Shown here: piece after piece, positions 33,692 to 34,928 of the stretch
How the letters are laid out: each line of letters starts with the position of its first letter
How positions within the stretch are numbered: position 1 is the first letter of the stretch
Notes under the pieces: generated by a model
The model's input: the letters and a program-made list of their open reading frames with translations, nothing else
Told to the model about the DNA's origin: nothing
Database searches by the model: none
Assembly: GCF_002838065.1 (NCBI RefSeq)
Contig: NZ_PIZU01000045.1
Coordinates: 1 to 34,928 of the forward strand
Reading direction: 5' to 3'
Origin: Mycobacterium hubeiense
GTDB taxonomy: Bacteria; Actinomycetota; Actinomycetes; Mycobacteriales; Mycobacteriaceae
Length of the DNA stretch: 34,928 bases
Translations under genes and position numbers: made by a program

Positions 33692-34867
33692 ATGCCCACA
33701 CCCGTCATCGTCGGCGCCGCCCGGACTGCGATCGGACGTTCGTTCAAGGGAACGCTGGTCAATACCCCGCCGGAAACGCTGATCACCACCGTTCTGCCTG
33801 AAGTCGTGCGCCGCTCCGGCATCGATCCCAGCGCCATCGACGACATCATCTTCGCCGAATCGCATTACGGCGGCGGCGATCTCGCCCGCTACGCGGCCGC
33901 CGCCTGCGGTATGGAGGACGTGCCCGGCCAGTCGGTGAATCGGCACTGCGCGGGCAGCCTCACCGCGATCGGCAATGCGGCCGCGCAGATCGGCTCCGGT
34001 ATGGAGCGTGCGCTGATCGCGGGTGGAGTGCAGTCGTTGTCGATGACGCCGCTGGTGAACTGGCGCATCCCCGGTCCGGAACTGAAGTTCGAGGAGCGGT
34101 GGATGCCGCCGACGCACCCCGAGACGCCGGATGCACCGTGTAAGGACATGTCGATCACCGTGGGATGGAACACCGCGCAGGCCGTCGGTATCACCCGCGA
34201 AGAGATGGATGCGTGGGCGGCGCGCTCACATCAGCGGGCCATCGCGGCGATCGACGCAGGCAAATTCGTCGACGAGATCGTGCCGCTCAAGGTGCAGCAG
34301 TTCGACGGCTCCGTCGTCGACTTCAGCGTCGACGAACACCCGCGACGCGACACCACCGTCGAGAAGCTGGCGGCGCTCAAGCCGCTTCATCCTGAGATCG
34401 AAGGCTTTTCGATCACCGCGGGCAACAGCAGCGGCACCAATGACGCCGCGGCCGCCGTGGCGCTGGTCGATGCCGATTATGCCGCCGCCGACAAGCTCAA
34501 CACGCTGGCCACCGTCAAGGCGTGGGCGTCCGCCGGTGTGCCGCCGCGCGATTGCGGTTTGGGCGCTGTGAAGGTGATCGGCAAGGTTCTCGATCGTGCG
34601 GGACTCAAGGCGTCGGATGTCGCGCTGTGGGAGATCAACGAGGCGTTCGCATCCGTGCCCATCGCCGCATGCCGCGAGTACGGCATCGACGAGGAGCTCG
34701 TCAATTTCTCCGGAAGTGGTTGCAGCCTCGGCCATCCCATCGCCGCCTCCGGTGCGCGCATGGTGACCACGCTGGTTTACGAGTTGCAGCGCCGCGGCGG
34801 TGGCATCGGTGTGGCGGCCATGTGCGCCGGCGGCGGCCAGGGCGGCGCGGTCATTCTCGAGGTCTGA
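33692..34867 (+). CDS. Thiolase (acetyl-CoA C-acyltransferase, FadA type)
   Basis: A full-length 391-residue thiolase: Cys86 in NRHCAGSLTAI, NEAFAS, His348 in GHPIAASGAR and Cys378 in CAGGGQG. It cleaves 3-ketoacyl-CoA. It differs in sequence from the thiolase at 20617 (for example GHPIAASG versus GHPVGATG), so the two may take different chain lengths or branched substrates. ATG 33692 is preceded by a weak CGAGG. The last 61 nt of the window hold no gene that I can identify. Confidence 0.94.
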   Translation: MPTPVIVGAARTAIGRSFKGTLVNTPPETLITTVLPEVVRRSGIDPSAIDDIIFAESHYGGGDLARYAAAACGMEDVPGQSVNRHCAGSLTAIGNAAAQIGSGMERALIAGGVQSLSMTPLVNWRIPGPELKFEERWMPPTHPETPDAPCKDMSITVGWNTAQAVGITREEMDAWAARSHQRAIAAIDAGKFVDEIVPLKVQQFDGSVVDFSVDEHPRRDTTVEKLAALKPLHPEIEGFSITAGNSSGTNDAAAAVALVDADYAAADKLNTLATVKAWASAGVPPRDCGLGAVKVIGKVLDRAGLKASDVALWEINEAFASVPIAACREYGIDEELVNFSGSGCSLGHPIAASGARMVTTLVYELQRRGGGIGVAAMCAGGGQGGAVILEV

Positions 34868-34928
34868 CGAGCGATTTCGGCGTGGCTGGTCGCGCTGACG
34901 GGCTGTATCGAAATGGTTTCGCGCCGAT

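Noticed and set aside
1..34928. CRISPR arrays, tRNA or rRNA genes
   Set aside because: No regularly spaced repeats of CRISPR type and no tRNA- or rRNA-like sequence were seen.

Overview
The window looks like chromosomal DNA of a fast-growing Mycobacterium/Mycolicibacterium. It is GC-rich, uses many GTG starts, and has dense 1-11 nt gene overlaps. It carries an adjacent pair that matches M. tuberculosis Rv1355c and Rv1354c (a ThiF/nitroreductase protein, then a GAF-GGDEF-EAL protein). A mycofactocin-type short-chain dehydrogenase and many FadE/EchA-type acyl-CoA enzymes fit the same origin. The genus is an inference from gene content, not a database match.

Layout. 1-1200 is mobile-element debris: the end of an unidentified repeat-rich element, a broken IS1634-type transposase, another IS-like end, and a decayed reading frame that runs into a ribbon-helix-helix antitoxin-like gene. 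1541-4086 (+) holds a hypothetical gene coupled to a YbaK-type deacylase, then a DUF899 gene coupled to an SRPBCC gene. 4108-6450 (-) is a tandem acyl-CoA dehydrogenase pair, probably one hetero-oligomeric enzyme, with its promoter and a palindrome inside the 3' end of a TetR gene; a second TetR gene lies upstream. 8158-9003 (+) is a short FAD-domain protein with a repeated operator-like sequence upstream. 8937-13644 (-) is a coupled pair: a GNAT-like/ThiF/nitroreductase fusion and a c-di-GMP synthesis/degradation protein. 14079-15439 (+) is purU plus a MaoC dehydratase. 15513-17728 (+) is a flavin monooxygenase coupled to an alpha/beta hydrolase, apparently read from a leaderless promoter.

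17719-34867 is a large acyl-CoA catabolic region. A leftward pair (fadE then mycofactocin-type SDR) diverges from a rightward operon (SDR, thiolase, fadE, GntR, CaiB-type CoA-transferase) across a short region with a perfect palindrome. A second leftward operon, 31895 to 24948, has three crotonases then three AMP-dependent acyl-CoA ligases, almost all overlapping. It diverges from a GntR regulator plus a fourth crotonase and is followed by a second thiolase. Together these genes can activate a carboxylic acid (ligases, CoA-transferase), dehydrogenate it (FadEs), hydrate, isomerise or cleave it (crotonases), oxidise the alcohol (SDRs) and release acetyl- or propionyl-CoA (thiolases). The substrate cannot be read from sequence.

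The most notable non-coding find is a 61-bp inverted-repeat element present twice (19790-19850 and 24892-24952). Its arms are conserved and its 23-nt loops have equal length but different sequence.
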